Source: Kiloniellales bacterium | GTDB taxonomy: Bacteria > Pseudomonadota > Alphaproteobacteria > Kiloniellales > JAKSDN01 | NCBI GenBank assembly: GCA_022360075.1 | Contig: JAKSDN010001498.1 | Location: 1 to 7,263 of the forward strand | Direction: 5' to 3' | Length of the DNA: 7,263 nucleotides | Shown: positions 1-6,063 of the stretch, piece by piece | Layout: every line of letters begins with the position of its first letter | Position numbering within the stretch: position 1 is the first letter of the stretch | The notes under the pieces: model-generated | The model's input: the letters and a program-made list of their open reading frames with translations, nothing else | Database searches by the model: none | What the model was told of the DNA's origin: nothing | Made by a program: the position numbers and the translations under genes

Positions 1-1499
1 ATCCCTCCATCGACCGGGAGCTGCTGCCGAAGGAGGACCGCGGCGTCTTCTACGTCTACATGCAGGGGCCCGACGGAGCCGGCCTCGACTACATGGACCG
101 GCAGTCGGCCAAGGCCGAGGCCATGCTGCAGCCGCTCGTCGAGCGCGGTGAGGTGAGCAGCGTCGTTTCCATCGTCGGGCGCTGGGACCCCAATCGCGTG
201 CTGATCATCGCGCCGCTCACCCCCTGGTCGGAGCGCAGCCGGTCCCAGGAAGAGATCGCCTCGGCGATGCGCGCCGAGCTCAAGGCGATCCCCGGGGCCT
301 CCACCCGGGTTAACACGTCGAACAGCCTCAACATCTGGCGCACCGGCGGGCGGATCGACTTCGCGCTCACCGGCTCCAACTACCGCGATATCGCGGCGGC
401 GGCCGACGAGTTTCTCACCGCCATGTACGATCGCCTGCCGGGCCTGGAGCAGCCGCGCATCGAATACCAGCAGACCCAGCCGCAGCTTTCGGTGCGCGTC
501 GACCGCCGGCGCGCGGAAGACCTCGGCGTGGCCGTCGAGGGCATCGCCAACACCCTGCGGGCCATGGTGGGCGGCTACGAGGTCACCGAGCTCAAGCTCG
601 ACGACCAATCGATACCCGTGCTGCTCGAATCCGCTGCCGGCACGATCGACGACCCGAGCGATCTTCACAACCTCTTCGTCGCCACCGCCGGCGACGATCT
701 CGTGCCGCTCTCGGCCTTCGTCACCCTGGAGGAGACCGGCGTGGCGGCCGAGCTGGACCGCACTGGCCAGAAGCGCGCGATCGAGATGAACGCGCAGTTG
801 GGCGACGGCTATACGCTCCAGGAGGCCATCACCGACGTGGAAGCGCTGGCCGGCGAGGTCCTGCCGCCGGGTATCGACCTACGCCTCACCAAGGAAGCGG
901 CCACCCTGCACGACACCTCGAACGAAGTGGCCATCACCTTCGCCATCGCGGTCATCGTCGTTCTGCTCGTGCTGGCCGCGCAGTTCGAGAGTTTCCTGAG
1001 CGCCTGCGTCATCATCCTGACCGTGCCCTTCGGGCTGGCGGCCGCCCTCTTCGCTCTCAAGATCACCGGCTCGAGCATCAACATCTACAGCCAGATCGGG
1101 CTCGTGCTGCTGGTCGGGCTGATGTCCAAGAACGGCATTCTCGTGGTCGAGTTCGCCGATCAGCTCCGCGACCGCGGCTACGAAGTCGGCAAGGCCATCC
1201 GCATGGCCGCCGTCACGCGTCTGCGCCCGGTCATCATGACGATGCTCTCGACCGTCCTGGGCGCGCTGCCGCTCATCCTCAGTAGCGGCGCGGGCGCCGA
1301 GGCGCGCAGCGCGATCGGCTGGGTCGTGTTCGGCGGGCTGGGGATCGCCACGGTCTTCACGCTGATCTTGATCCCGGTAATCTACAGCGTGCTGGCGCCC
1401 CTCGTGCCGCCGCGCGCCCACATGGGCGTGCGACTCGACCGTGAGCTTCGCGAGATGGACCAAGGCCGCATCGTGGCCTTCGACCGGGCCGCCGAGTAA
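1..1499 (+). CDS. RND (HAE-1-type) multidrug efflux permease, C-terminal half, 5' partial
   Basis: Inner-membrane proton/drug antiporter subunit of a tripartite efflux pump. The frame is open from base 3 to a TAA stop, giving 498 residues, about half of the usual 1030 or so. The ATG at base 60 is internal: the upstream in-frame codons (PSIDRELLPKEDRG) are already typical of the family. The first ~300 residues are the second periplasmic porter/docking half. Five hydrophobic segments follow, corresponding to TM8-TM12 (roughly bases 921-995, 996-1060, 1083-1157, 1231-1290 and 1314-1403). The TM10 motif GLMSKNGILVVEFA has its lysine at 1128-1130, in the position of the proton-relay lysine known in AcrB. 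The block RLRPVIMTMLSTVLGALPL and the GAGAEAR element are also classic. A short charged cytoplasmic tail ends the protein. Drug specificity cannot be inferred. The adaptor gene would be expected upstream, outside the window. Family call is very sure. Confidence 0.96.
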   Translation, partial: PSIDRELLPKEDRGVFYVYMQGPDGAGLDYMDRQSAKAEAMLQPLVERGEVSSVVSIVGRWDPNRVLIIAPLTPWSERSRSQEEIASAMRAELKAIPGASTRVNTSNSLNIWRTGGRIDFALTGSNYRDIAAAADEFLTAMYDRLPGLEQPRIEYQQTQPQLSVRVDRRRAEDLGVAVEGIANTLRAMVGGYEVTELKLDDQSIPVLLESAAGTIDDPSDLHNLFVATAGDDLVPLSAFVTLEETGVAAELDRTGQKRAIEMNAQLGDGYTLQEAITDVEALAGEVLPPGIDLRLTKEAATLHDTSNEVAITFAIAVIVVLLVLAAQFESFLSACVIILTVPFGLAAALFALKITGSSINIYSQIGLVLLVGLMSKNGILVVEFADQLRDRGYEVGKAIRMAAVTRLRPVIMTMLSTVLGALPLILSSGAGAEARSAIGWVVFGGLGIATVFTLILIPVIYSVLAPLVPPRAHMGVRLDRELREMDQGRIVAFDRAAE

Positions 1500-1532
1500 G
1501 CCAAGCCGAAAACGCCGTTCCTCAGCCGGCCA

Positions 1533-1561
1533 TTGAAAGCGACCGTCAATCTGGCTATGCC
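1533..1561 (+). promoter_or_regulatory. Candidate sigma-70-type promoter for purB
   Basis: TTGAAA at 1533-1538 (5/6 to TTGACA), then a 17-base spacer, then TATGCC at 1556-1561 within GCTATGCC. It fits the alphaproteobacterial housekeeping pattern TTGaCg ... GCtANAWC. It lies 27 bases before the purB ATG, so a transcript from it would have a leader of roughly 20 bases. Judged by eye only. Confidence 0.4.
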
Positions 1562-1562
1562 A

Positions 1563-1582
1563 GGGCTCACCTTCCGGAGCCC
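1563..1582 (+). promoter_or_regulatory. Hairpin covering the purB ribosome binding site
   Basis: GGGCTC (1563-1568) pairs perfectly with GAGCCC (1577-1582) across an 8-base loop. The GGAG Shine-Dalgarno (1576-1579) lies mostly in the 3' arm, 9 bases before the purB ATG at 1589. In a long transcript reading through from the efflux gene this stem could mask the binding site. A transcript starting at the candidate promoter just upstream (start near 1568) would lack most of the left arm. The pairing is seen; any regulatory role is inferred. Confidence 0.35.
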
Positions 1583-1588
1583 AGCCCC

Positions 1589-2887
1589 ATGATCCCGCGC
1601 TACAGCCGGCCCGAGATGACCCGCATCTGGGAGCCGGAGAACAAGTTCCGCATCTGGTTCGAGATCGAGGCCCATGCCTGCGATGCCCAGGCCAAGCTGG
1701 GCGTCATCCCGGAAGCAGCGGCCAAGGCGGTCTGGGAGCGCGGCGCCTTCGAGGTCGCGCGCATCGACGAGATCGAGCGCGAGACCCGGCACGACGTCAT
1801 CGCCTTCCTCACCAACCTGGCCGAGCACGTCGGCCCCGAAGCGCGCTTCGTGCACCAGGGCATGACCTCTTCCGACGTGCTCGACACCTGCCTGGCCGTG
1901 CAGCTCACCCAGGCGAGCGACCTGCTGCTGGAGGATCTAGACAGGCTACTGGCGGCGCTGAAAACCAGGGCCCTCGAGCACAAGCTCACGCCTTGCCTCG
2001 GCCGCTCGCACGGTATCCATGCCGAGCCCACGACCTTCGGCCTCAAGCTCGCGGGCCACTACGCGGCCTTCGCGCGGGCGAGGTGCCGGCTGATCGCCGC
2101 CCGCGAGGAGATCGCGACCTGCGCCATCTCAGGGCCGGTCGGCACCTTCGCCAGCATCGACCCGGCCGTCGAGGCCCACGTCGCCGAGAAGCTCGGCCTC
2201 GCCCCGGAGCCGGTCTCCACACAGGTCATCCCACGCGACCGCCATGCGGCGTTCTTCGCAACGCTGGGCGTGATCGCCAGCTCGGTGGAGAGCCTGTCGG
2301 TCGAGATCCGGCATCTACAGCGCAGCGAGGTTCGCGAGGCAGAGGAGTACTTCGCGCCCGGCCAGAAGGGCTCCTCGGCCATGCCGCACAAGCGCAACCC
2401 GATCCTCTCGGAGAACCTGACGGGCCTCGCCCGGGTGGTGCGCGCGGCGGTGGTCCCGGCCCTGGAGAACGTCGCCCTCTGGCACGAGCGGGACATCTCC
2501 CATTCCTCGGTCGAGCGGGTCTTCGCGCCCGATGCGACCATCGCGCTGGATTTCGCGCTGATGCGCCTTGCCGGGGTGGTGGAGAAGCTCTTGGTCTATC
2601 CGGAGGCCATGCGGCGCAATCTGGATCAGTTCGGCGGGCTTATTCATTCCCAGGCCGTGCTGCTGGCCCTGACCCAGGCCGGGATCAGCCGGGAGGCGGC
2701 CTACGAGATCGTGCAGGAGTCGGCCATGAAGGTCTGGGCCGGCGAGGGCGACTTCCAATCGCTGCTGAAAGCCGACGAGCGCGTCGCCGCCAAGCTCCCG
2801 GCGGCGGCGATTGCGGCCTGCTTCGATACCGAAGCCTACTTCAGACAGGTCGACGTGATCTTCGACCGGGTCTTCGAGGGGGCCTAG
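1589..2887 (+). CDS. purB: Adenylosuccinate lyase (PurB)
   Basis: Cytoplasmic homotetrameric enzyme of the fumarase/aspartase superfamily. It cleaves SAICAR to AICAR plus fumarate in purine synthesis, and adenylosuccinate to AMP plus fumarate. The 432 residues match the family's usual ~430. Visible motifs are TRHDV (His68), FVHQGMTSSDVLDT (His89, residues 87-100), GRSHGIHAEPTTFG (138-151, catalytic His141), the superfamily signature GSSAMPHKRNP (261-271, with the mobile-loop serines), and ERDISHSSVER (300-310). His68, His89 and His141 have the same numbers as in the Bacillus subtilis enzyme, which supports the ATG at 1589; it has GGAG at 1576-1579 nine bases upstream. PurB makes the substrate-side partner step to PurC, encoded 1.3 kb downstream. 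It ends in TAG inside a palindrome shared with a convergent small gene. The protein looks intact and the identification is very sure. Confidence 0.98.
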   Translation: MIPRYSRPEMTRIWEPENKFRIWFEIEAHACDAQAKLGVIPEAAAKAVWERGAFEVARIDEIERETRHDVIAFLTNLAEHVGPEARFVHQGMTSSDVLDTCLAVQLTQASDLLLEDLDRLLAALKTRALEHKLTPCLGRSHGIHAEPTTFGLKLAGHYAAFARARCRLIAAREEIATCAISGPVGTFASIDPAVEAHVAEKLGLAPEPVSTQVIPRDRHAAFFATLGVIASSVESLSVEIRHLQRSEVREAEEYFAPGQKGSSAMPHKRNPILSENLTGLARVVRAAVVPALENVALWHERDISHSSVERVFAPDATIALDFALMRLAGVVEKLLVYPEAMRRNLDQFGGLIHSQAVLLALTQAGISREAAYEIVQESAMKVWAGEGDFQSLLKADERVAAKLPAAAIAACFDTEAYFRQVDVIFDRVFEGA

Positions 2888-2892
2888 GCCCC
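2879..2892. repeat. 14-bp perfect palindrome holding both convergent stop codons
   Basis: GGGGCCTAGGCCCC reads the same on both strands. The purB stop TAG is 2885-2887 on the plus strand, and the small minus-strand gene's TAG is 2886-2884. As RNA it would form a 5-bp G/C stem with a CTAG loop. There is no strong T-run on either side, so it is only a weak candidate for a bidirectional terminator. Confidence 0.5.
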
Positions 2893-3096
2893 GTCCTTCC
2901 CACCTGCTTTGCCGCGCGTCTGATCGTTGGCGGGCTCTTTTATCAGCGCCCCGCGCTTGCCGATCGCCTCTGCCGTCGCTTCCCGCTCCGCCAGGGCTTC
3001 TTCCATGCTTCGAAGCGGCCGTTTCAGGTAAGGGCTGACCCAGGCCGTATCACGACCCTTGCTGTCCATCTCGGCTAGAAAGAAACTGTTAACCAT
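2884..3096 (-). CDS. Small conserved-looking hypothetical protein, convergent to purB
   Basis: A 70-residue protein from an ATG at 3096-3094, ending in TAG at 2886-2884. The central stretch DTAWVSPYLKRPLRSMEEAL, followed by a charged probable helix (AEREATAEAI) and a Lys/Gly-rich tail, looks like a real protein rather than a shadow. I have a vague memory of short alphaproteobacterial hypotheticals with a WVSPYL.RPLRSLEE motif but cannot name a family. It is not opposite another gene over its length, third codon positions favour G/C, and there is no signal peptide or membrane segment. The frame is open further upstream to a TTG at 3135, which would add 13 residues; an internal ATG at 3069 would shorten it by 9. 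The only Shine-Dalgarno hint is GAG six bases before the chosen ATG. Function unknown; I am moderately sure it is coding. Confidence 0.55.
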   Translation of the reverse strand: MVNSFFLAEMDSKGRDTAWVSPYLKRPLRSMEEALAEREATAEAIGKRGALIKEPANDQTRGKAGGKDGA

Positions 3097-3152
3097 AATT
3101 AGCTCAATCACTTGCTCGAAATGAGCGTAGGCCAACGAGAAACGCTACGGGG

Positions 3153-3181
3153 GTGACAAGTTTGTGGCAGGTGGCTATCCC
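3153..3181 (+). promoter_or_regulatory. Candidate promoter for the NRDE-family gene
   Basis: GTGACA (3153-3158, 5/6 to TTGACA), 17 bases, TATCCC (3176-3181) within GCTATCCC. Same spacing and GCTAT-type -10 as the sites before purB and purC. It sits 61 bases before the ATG at 3243, in the 146-base gap between the two divergent genes. The rest of that gap shows no other clear signal. Confidence 0.35.
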
Positions 3182-3242
3182 TTGGTCCCTGCGGCTTTCG
3201 CGCCCAACGGTCTGAAAATCGAACCGGGTCTCTCGAACTTCC

Positions 3243-4016
3243 ATGTGCACCGCCGTCCTGCTGCGCCGTCCGGGCCATGCCTGGCCGATCGTCTTCGCCG
3301 CCAACCGCGACGAGATGGCGGCGCGCGCTTGGCGGCCGCCGGGCCGCCATTGGCCCGAGAGGCCGGAGGTAGTCGCCGGCCTCGACGAGGAAGCCGGCGG
3401 CTCCTGGCTCGGCCTCAACGACCACGGCCTGCTCGCCGCCATCCTCAACCGCCGGGGCTCGCTGGGTCCGGCTGCCGGCAAGCGCAGCCGCGGCGAACTG
3501 GTGCTGGAGGCCTTGGACCACGCCGAGGCGGTCCGGGCCGCCGAGGCGCTCACGGACCTGAACGCGGCGGCCTATCGCAGCTTCAACCTGCTGGTCGCCG
3601 ATGCGCAGCAGGCCTTCTGGCTGCGCAACCGCGGCAACGACGCGCCGGCGAGTGGGATCGAGTGCTTCGCGCTGCCGCCGGGCCTCTCGATGCTGACGGC
3701 CTACGACCGGAACGACCCGCAGAGCCCGCGCATACGGGCCCATCTGCCGCGCTTCGAGCAGGCCGCCGTGCCGGACCCCGGGACCGGCGACTGGGAAGCC
3801 TGGCAACGACTGCTCGCCAGCCGCCTGTTCGCGGCCGAGGAAGGGCCAGGCGCCGCCATGACCGTGGTGACCGATGGCGGCTTCGGTACGACCTCCAGCG
3901 CGCTGATCGCCCTGCCCGCGCCGCCCCGCGACCTCGATGCGCCGGCCCAACGTTCGACCTGGCTCTTCGCCGCCGGCCGGCCGGACGTCACAGAGTTCGA
4001 GCCCGTCGCGCTCTGA
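3243..4016 (+). CDS. NRDE/TANGO2-family protein
   Basis: A 257-residue cytoplasmic protein of the NRDE (TANGO2) family. Diagnostic features are the N-terminal Met-Cys (MCTAVLL), the family-naming motif FAANRDE (residues 18-24), and [19 protein letters not shown], the family's glycine-rich block before a nested beta core. Cys2 is the position that acts as nucleophile in related Ntn-hydrolase folds, so the ATG at 3243 is preferred; no strong Shine-Dalgarno precedes it. The length fits the family (~250-270). The bacterial function is not established. Eukaryotic TANGO2 relatives have been linked to haem trafficking and lipid/mitochondrial homeostasis, which I would not transfer here. It has no evident link to purine synthesis and probably forms its own unit: promoter-like site upstream, hairpin directly after the stop. 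Family call is sure, function open. Confidence 0.9.
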   Translation: MCTAVLLRRPGHAWPIVFAANRDEMAARAWRPPGRHWPERPEVVAGLDEEAGGSWLGLNDHGLLAAILNRRGSLGPAAGKRSRGELVLEALDHAEAVRAAEALTDLNAAAYRSFNLLVADAQQAFWLRNRGNDAPASGIECFALPPGLSMLTAYDRNDPQSPRIRAHLPRFEQAAVPDPGTGDWEAWQRLLASRLFAAEEGPGAAMTVVTDGGFGTTSSALIALPAPPRDLDAPAQRSTWLFAAGRPDVTEFEPVAL

Positions 4017-4021
4017 GCACG

Positions 4022-4049
4022 CCGCGAGAGGGTTGACGCCTTCTCGCGG
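4022..4049 (+). terminator. Strong hairpin just after the NRDE-family gene
   Basis: CCGCGAGA (4022-4029) pairs perfectly with TCTCGCGG (4042-4049); the 12-base loop can add a GG/CC pair next to a bulged T. It begins 6 bases after the TGA. No T-run follows, so it is either an atypical terminator or a 3'-end stabilising stem. Confidence 0.45.
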
Positions 4050-4074
4050 ACCGCGTGGGCCAGCCGCCTTGTCA

Positions 4075-4103
4075 TTGTACGGTCATGGCCGGATTGCTAT
4101 ATC
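4075..4103 (+). promoter_or_regulatory. Candidate promoter for purC
   Basis: TTGTAC (4075-4080), 17 bases, TATATC (4098-4103). The -10 is embedded in TTGCTATATC, which matches GCtANAWC at every position and also carries an extended-10 TG. The -35 is poor (3/6). Transcription would start near 4110, giving a leader of about 115 bases before the purC ATG at 4225. Confidence 0.45.
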
Positions 4104-4137
4104 AGGGAGGTTGCCTTTTGGGAGGGTCAGCAATCCG
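4090..4137. repeat. 9-bp perfect inverted repeat around the purC promoter region
   Basis: CGGATTGCT (4090-4098) and AGCAATCCG (4129-4137) are exact reverse complements 30 bases apart. The left arm overlaps the candidate -10 box, so in an RNA started there it would be absent; the repeat therefore suggests paired DNA sites for a dimeric regulator rather than an RNA stem. Between the arms are two copies of GGGAGG (4105-4110 and 4120-4125). Confidence 0.4.
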
Positions 4138-4149
4138 CAAATGGACAGC

Positions 4150-4190
4150 GACCGCCGCCCGAGCTTACAGCCGGCGGTCTTGATTTGTTC
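4150..4190 (+). terminator. Terminator-like hairpin in the purC leader (possible attenuator)
   Basis: GACCGCCG (4150-4157) pairs perfectly with CGGCGGTC (4172-4179) over a 14-base loop, followed directly by the T-rich stretch TTGATTTGTTC (4180-4190). It lies 34 bases before the purC ATG. If the candidate promoter at 4075-4103 is right, this is a terminator within the purC leader. Otherwise it could end transcripts from the NRDE gene. The T-tract is interrupted, so strength is uncertain. Confidence 0.45.
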
Positions 4191-4224
4191 CCCCATCACT
4201 AGAATTCCGCGATCGGAAACCGAG

Positions 4225-4986
4225 ATGCGACGCAGACGGATTTACGAGGGCAAGGCGAAGGTGCTCTTCGAAGGCCCCGAGCCGGGCACGCTCGTGCAGT
4301 ACTTCAAGGACGACGCCACGGCCTACAACAACCAGAAGAAGGGCGTCATCACCGGCAAGGGCGTTCTCAACAACCGGATCTCCGAGTATCTGATGCTGCG
4401 CCTGGCCGAGGTCGGCATCCCGAACCACTTCGTGCGCCGGCTCAACATGCGCGAGCAGCTCGTGCGCGAGGTCGAGATCATCCCGATCGAGATCGTGGTC
4501 CGGAACGTCGCCGCCGGCACGCTCTGCAAGCGCCTGGGCCTCAAGGAGGGCGCGCCCCTGCCCCGCTCGATCGTCGAGTACTACCTGAAGAACGACGAGC
4601 TGGGCGACCCGCTGGTCAGCGAGGAGCACATCACCGCCTTCGGCTGGGCGAGCCCCCAGGACATCGACGACATGCTGCAGCTCTCCCTGCGGGTCAACGA
4701 CTTCCTCTCCGGCCTGTTCCTCGGCGTCGGTCTCAAGCTGGTCGACTTCAAGCTCGAGTACGGCCGGCTCTGGGAGGACGAGCAGATGCGCATCGTCCTG
4801 GCCGACGAGATAAGCCCGGATTCCTGCCGCTTGTGGGACATCGAGACCAACGAGAAGCTCGACAAGGACCGCTTCCGCCGCGATCTCGGCCAAGTCAAGG
4901 AGGCCTATCAGGAGGTCGCACGGCGCCTGGGCGTGCTGCCCGAGGCCGGCCCGGTAGACATCAAGGGCCCCAAGGTGATGCAGTAG
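4225..4986 (+). CDS. purC: SAICAR synthetase (PurC)
   Basis: Cytoplasmic ATP-grasp-like enzyme that joins aspartate to CAIR using ATP, giving SAICAR, the substrate of PurB. The 253 residues match the bacterial family (~235-255). Motifs are [17 protein letters not shown] at the N-terminus (nucleotide-binding region, Lys at IYEGKAK), [15 protein letters not shown] (residues 26-40), the first family signature [15 protein letters not shown] (85-99), the second signature LVDFKLEYG (172-180), and [14 protein letters not shown] (192-205). The frame is open far upstream, but homologues begin at M-x-RRRxIYEGK, and the ATG at 4225 has GGAAA five bases before it, so longer starts (for example the ATG at 4141, which would add 28 residues translated through the hairpin) are unlikely. 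Expression may be controlled in the structured leader. It precedes purS by 209 bases. Very sure. Confidence 0.98.
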   Translation: MRRRRIYEGKAKVLFEGPEPGTLVQYFKDDATAYNNQKKGVITGKGVLNNRISEYLMLRLAEVGIPNHFVRRLNMREQLVREVEIIPIEIVVRNVAAGTLCKRLGLKEGAPLPRSIVEYYLKNDELGDPLVSEEHITAFGWASPQDIDDMLQLSLRVNDFLSGLFLGVGLKLVDFKLEYGRLWEDEQMRIVLADEISPDSCRLWDIETNEKLDKDRFRRDLGQVKEAYQEVARRLGVLPEAGPVDIKGPKVMQ

Positions 4987-5001
4987 GGCCGGCCGCCGGC
5001 C
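4987..5001 (+). other. Short G/C hairpin at the purC stop
   Basis: GGCCGG (4987-4992) and CCGGCC (4996-5001) form a perfect 6-bp stem with a 3-base loop immediately after the TAG. No T-run follows, so it is more likely a 3'-end stem than a classical terminator, and could be chance in G+C-rich DNA. Confidence 0.3.
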
Positions 5002-5059
5002 ACGCATTGGCAGCCTCGGCAACACCCTGTTTCCAAGGCCCCGAGTCGCCGTGAAACTG

Positions 5060-5094
5060 TTCCCATGTGAAGACCGCGAGCCGGCTCACGGGAA
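5060..5094 (+). other. Imperfect hairpin in the purC-purS spacer
   Basis: TTCCC (5060-5064) pairs with GGGAA (5090-5094), then after a 2-base bulge GTGA (5067-5070) pairs with TCAC (5086-5089); the loop can add CCG/CGG (5074-5076 with 5082-5084). An alternative outer pairing uses TGTTCC (5058-5063) with GGAACA (5095-5100). No T-run follows. With the promoter-like site just downstream it may mark the boundary between two transcription units. Confidence 0.3.
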
Positions 5095-5121
5095 GGAACA
5101 CTAAGGCCTTCCGCACCCGCC

Positions 5122-5150
5122 TTGTCTTGCTCCCCGGCCGTGGCTAGTCT
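5122..5150 (+). promoter_or_regulatory. Candidate promoter for purS
   Basis: TTGTCT (5122-5127, 4/6 to TTGACA), 17 bases, TAGTCT (5145-5150) within GCTAGTCT. The geometry is identical to the sites before purB, the NRDE gene and purC. Transcription would start near 5157, about 40 bases before the purS GTG. Confidence 0.35.
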
Positions 5151-5195
5151 CGCGCCACCGCTGGCACGATGCCAGGCTGCTTCGGAGCGGAACGC

Positions 5196-5438
5196 GTGAA
5201 GGCTCGCGTCCACGTCACCCTGAAACCCGGCGTTTTGGACCCGCAAGGCAAGGCGATCGAGCATGCCCTCGACTCGCTCGGTTTCTTGGGCGTCGAGGAG
5301 GTCCGCCAGGGCAAGGTGATCGACCTCACCTTGGCCGAGAGCGACCCTGATCAGGCCAGGGCCTCGGTCGAGGCCATGTGCGAGAAGCTGCTCGCCAACA
5401 CGGTGATCGAGTCTTACGCCATCGAGCTCGAGGGCTAG
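5196..5438 (+). CDS. purS: FGAM synthase small subunit (PurS)
   Basis: Small dimeric subunit that bridges PurQ and PurL in the three-part phosphoribosylformylglycinamidine synthase (FGAR + glutamine + ATP to FGAM). From the GTG at 5196 it is 80 residues, the family's normal size. The start KARVHVTLKPGVLDPQGKAIEHAL is the characteristic PurS opening, followed by a second alpha/beta half ending in ESYAIELEG. GTG is chosen over the upstream ATG at 5169 because homologues begin M-K-x-R-V-x-V and because GGAG (5184-5187) sits eight bases before it; the ATG would add nine unconserved residues. It is followed after 37 bases by a glycolipid-binding-domain gene instead of directly by purQ, which is unusual. 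Identification is very sure, start fairly sure. Confidence 0.96.
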   Translation: MKARVHVTLKPGVLDPQGKAIEHALDSLGFLGVEEVRQGKVIDLTLAESDPDQARASVEAMCEKLLANTVIESYAIELEG

Positions 5439-5475
5439 TGGCCGTGCCGTCTTCCGCCCCTTGCCTTGTCGCGCG

Positions 5476-6063
5476 ATGACTGGGGCGGTCCGTGACATCT
5501 ATTGGACGCCCTGGGACGACCCGGGCTGCGAGCATCTGCACCTCACCTTGAGCGACGACGGTGCCCAGGCCCAGGGCTTCATTCTGCGCCGCTGGGACGG
5601 CCGGCACATCCGCTGCCGCTACCAGCTAGATACGGACCCGGAATGGCGCTTTCGCAACCTCAGTATCGCGGTCATGCCCATCGACGGCGCGGGCGGCGCC
5701 CGCCTCGAGCTGGAAAGCGACGGCCAGGGGCGCTGGCGCGCCGACGGCGAGGCGCGGCCGGACCTGGAAGGCTGCATCGACGTGGATATCCAAGTGACGC
5801 CCTTCACCAACGTGCTACCGATCCGCCGCCTCGGCCTCTCGGAAGGCGAGGGCAGCGATCAGCGCATGGCCTACGTCAGCCTGCCCGGGCTCGAGGTCGC
5901 GGTCGACGAGCAGCGCTACACCTGCCTGAAGCGCCTCGGCGCCGATGGCGGGCGCTACCGCTATGAGGCGATCGGCGACGACTTCGAGGCCGAGCTGCCG
6001 ACCGACGCCGAGGGGCTCGTGATGGACTATCCCACTCTCTTTCGCAGGAGCTGGCCGCGATGA
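5476..6063 (+). CDS. Putative glycolipid-binding domain protein (DUF1089-like)
   Basis: A 195-residue protein that I recognise as the family annotated 'putative glycolipid-binding' (Pfam PF06475, formerly DUF1089), named from a structure with a lipoprotein-carrier-like half-barrel fold; its biochemical role is unknown. Supporting blocks are [13 protein letters not shown] (residues 8-20), [23 protein letters not shown] in the middle of the first half, [21 protein letters not shown] (99-119), and the C-terminal [11 protein letters not shown] (181-191). No signal peptide or membrane segment, so cytoplasmic as written. The ATG at 5476 lacks a clear Shine-Dalgarno; a TTG at 5461 would add five residues. 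Its TGA overlaps the purQ ATG (ATGA, 6060-6063), and its last codons carry the purQ ribosome binding site, so the two are probably translationally coupled. A link to purine synthesis is not known to me. Family call is fairly sure. Confidence 0.82.
   Translation: MTGAVRDIYWTPWDDPGCEHLHLTLSDDGAQAQGFILRRWDGRHIRCRYQLDTDPEWRFRNLSIAVMPIDGAGGARLELESDGQGRWRADGEARPDLEGCIDVDIQVTPFTNVLPIRRLGLSEGEGSDQRMAYVSLPGLEVAVDEQRYTCLKRLGADGGRYRYEAIGDDFEAELPTDAEGLVMDYPTLFRRSWPR

Noticed and set aside
60..1499. Treating the ATG at 60 as the start of the efflux protein
   Set aside because: The frame is open to the window edge and the upstream residues are conserved RND sequence, so the gene is simply cut by the window.
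1993..3078. 361-codon plus-strand open frame overlapping purB
   Set aside because: It is out of frame with the certain purB, rich in Arg/Gly/Pro as expected for a shadow in G+C-rich DNA, and has no recognisable motif.
3108..3950. 280-codon minus-strand open frame opposite the NRDE gene
   Set aside because: Antisense shadow of a well-supported family member; low-complexity composition.
3937..4224. N-terminal extension of purC up to 3937 or to the ATG at 4141
   Set aside because: The extra residues overlap the NRDE gene or the terminator-like hairpin, are not family-like, and PurC homologues begin at the 4225 ATG, which has its own GGAAA.
4165..5025. 286-codon minus-strand open frame opposite purC
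   Set aside because: Leu/Ala/Asp/Val-rich antisense shadow of purC with no motif.
5169..5195. ATG at 5169 as purS start
   Set aside because: It adds nine residues absent from the family; the GTG at 5196 has a well-placed GGAG and gives the standard PurS N-terminus.
4987..5195. Purine riboswitch or PurR box upstream of the purine genes
   Set aside because: I could not find a three-way-junction purine aptamer core or an enterobacterial PurR operator in the pur spacers.
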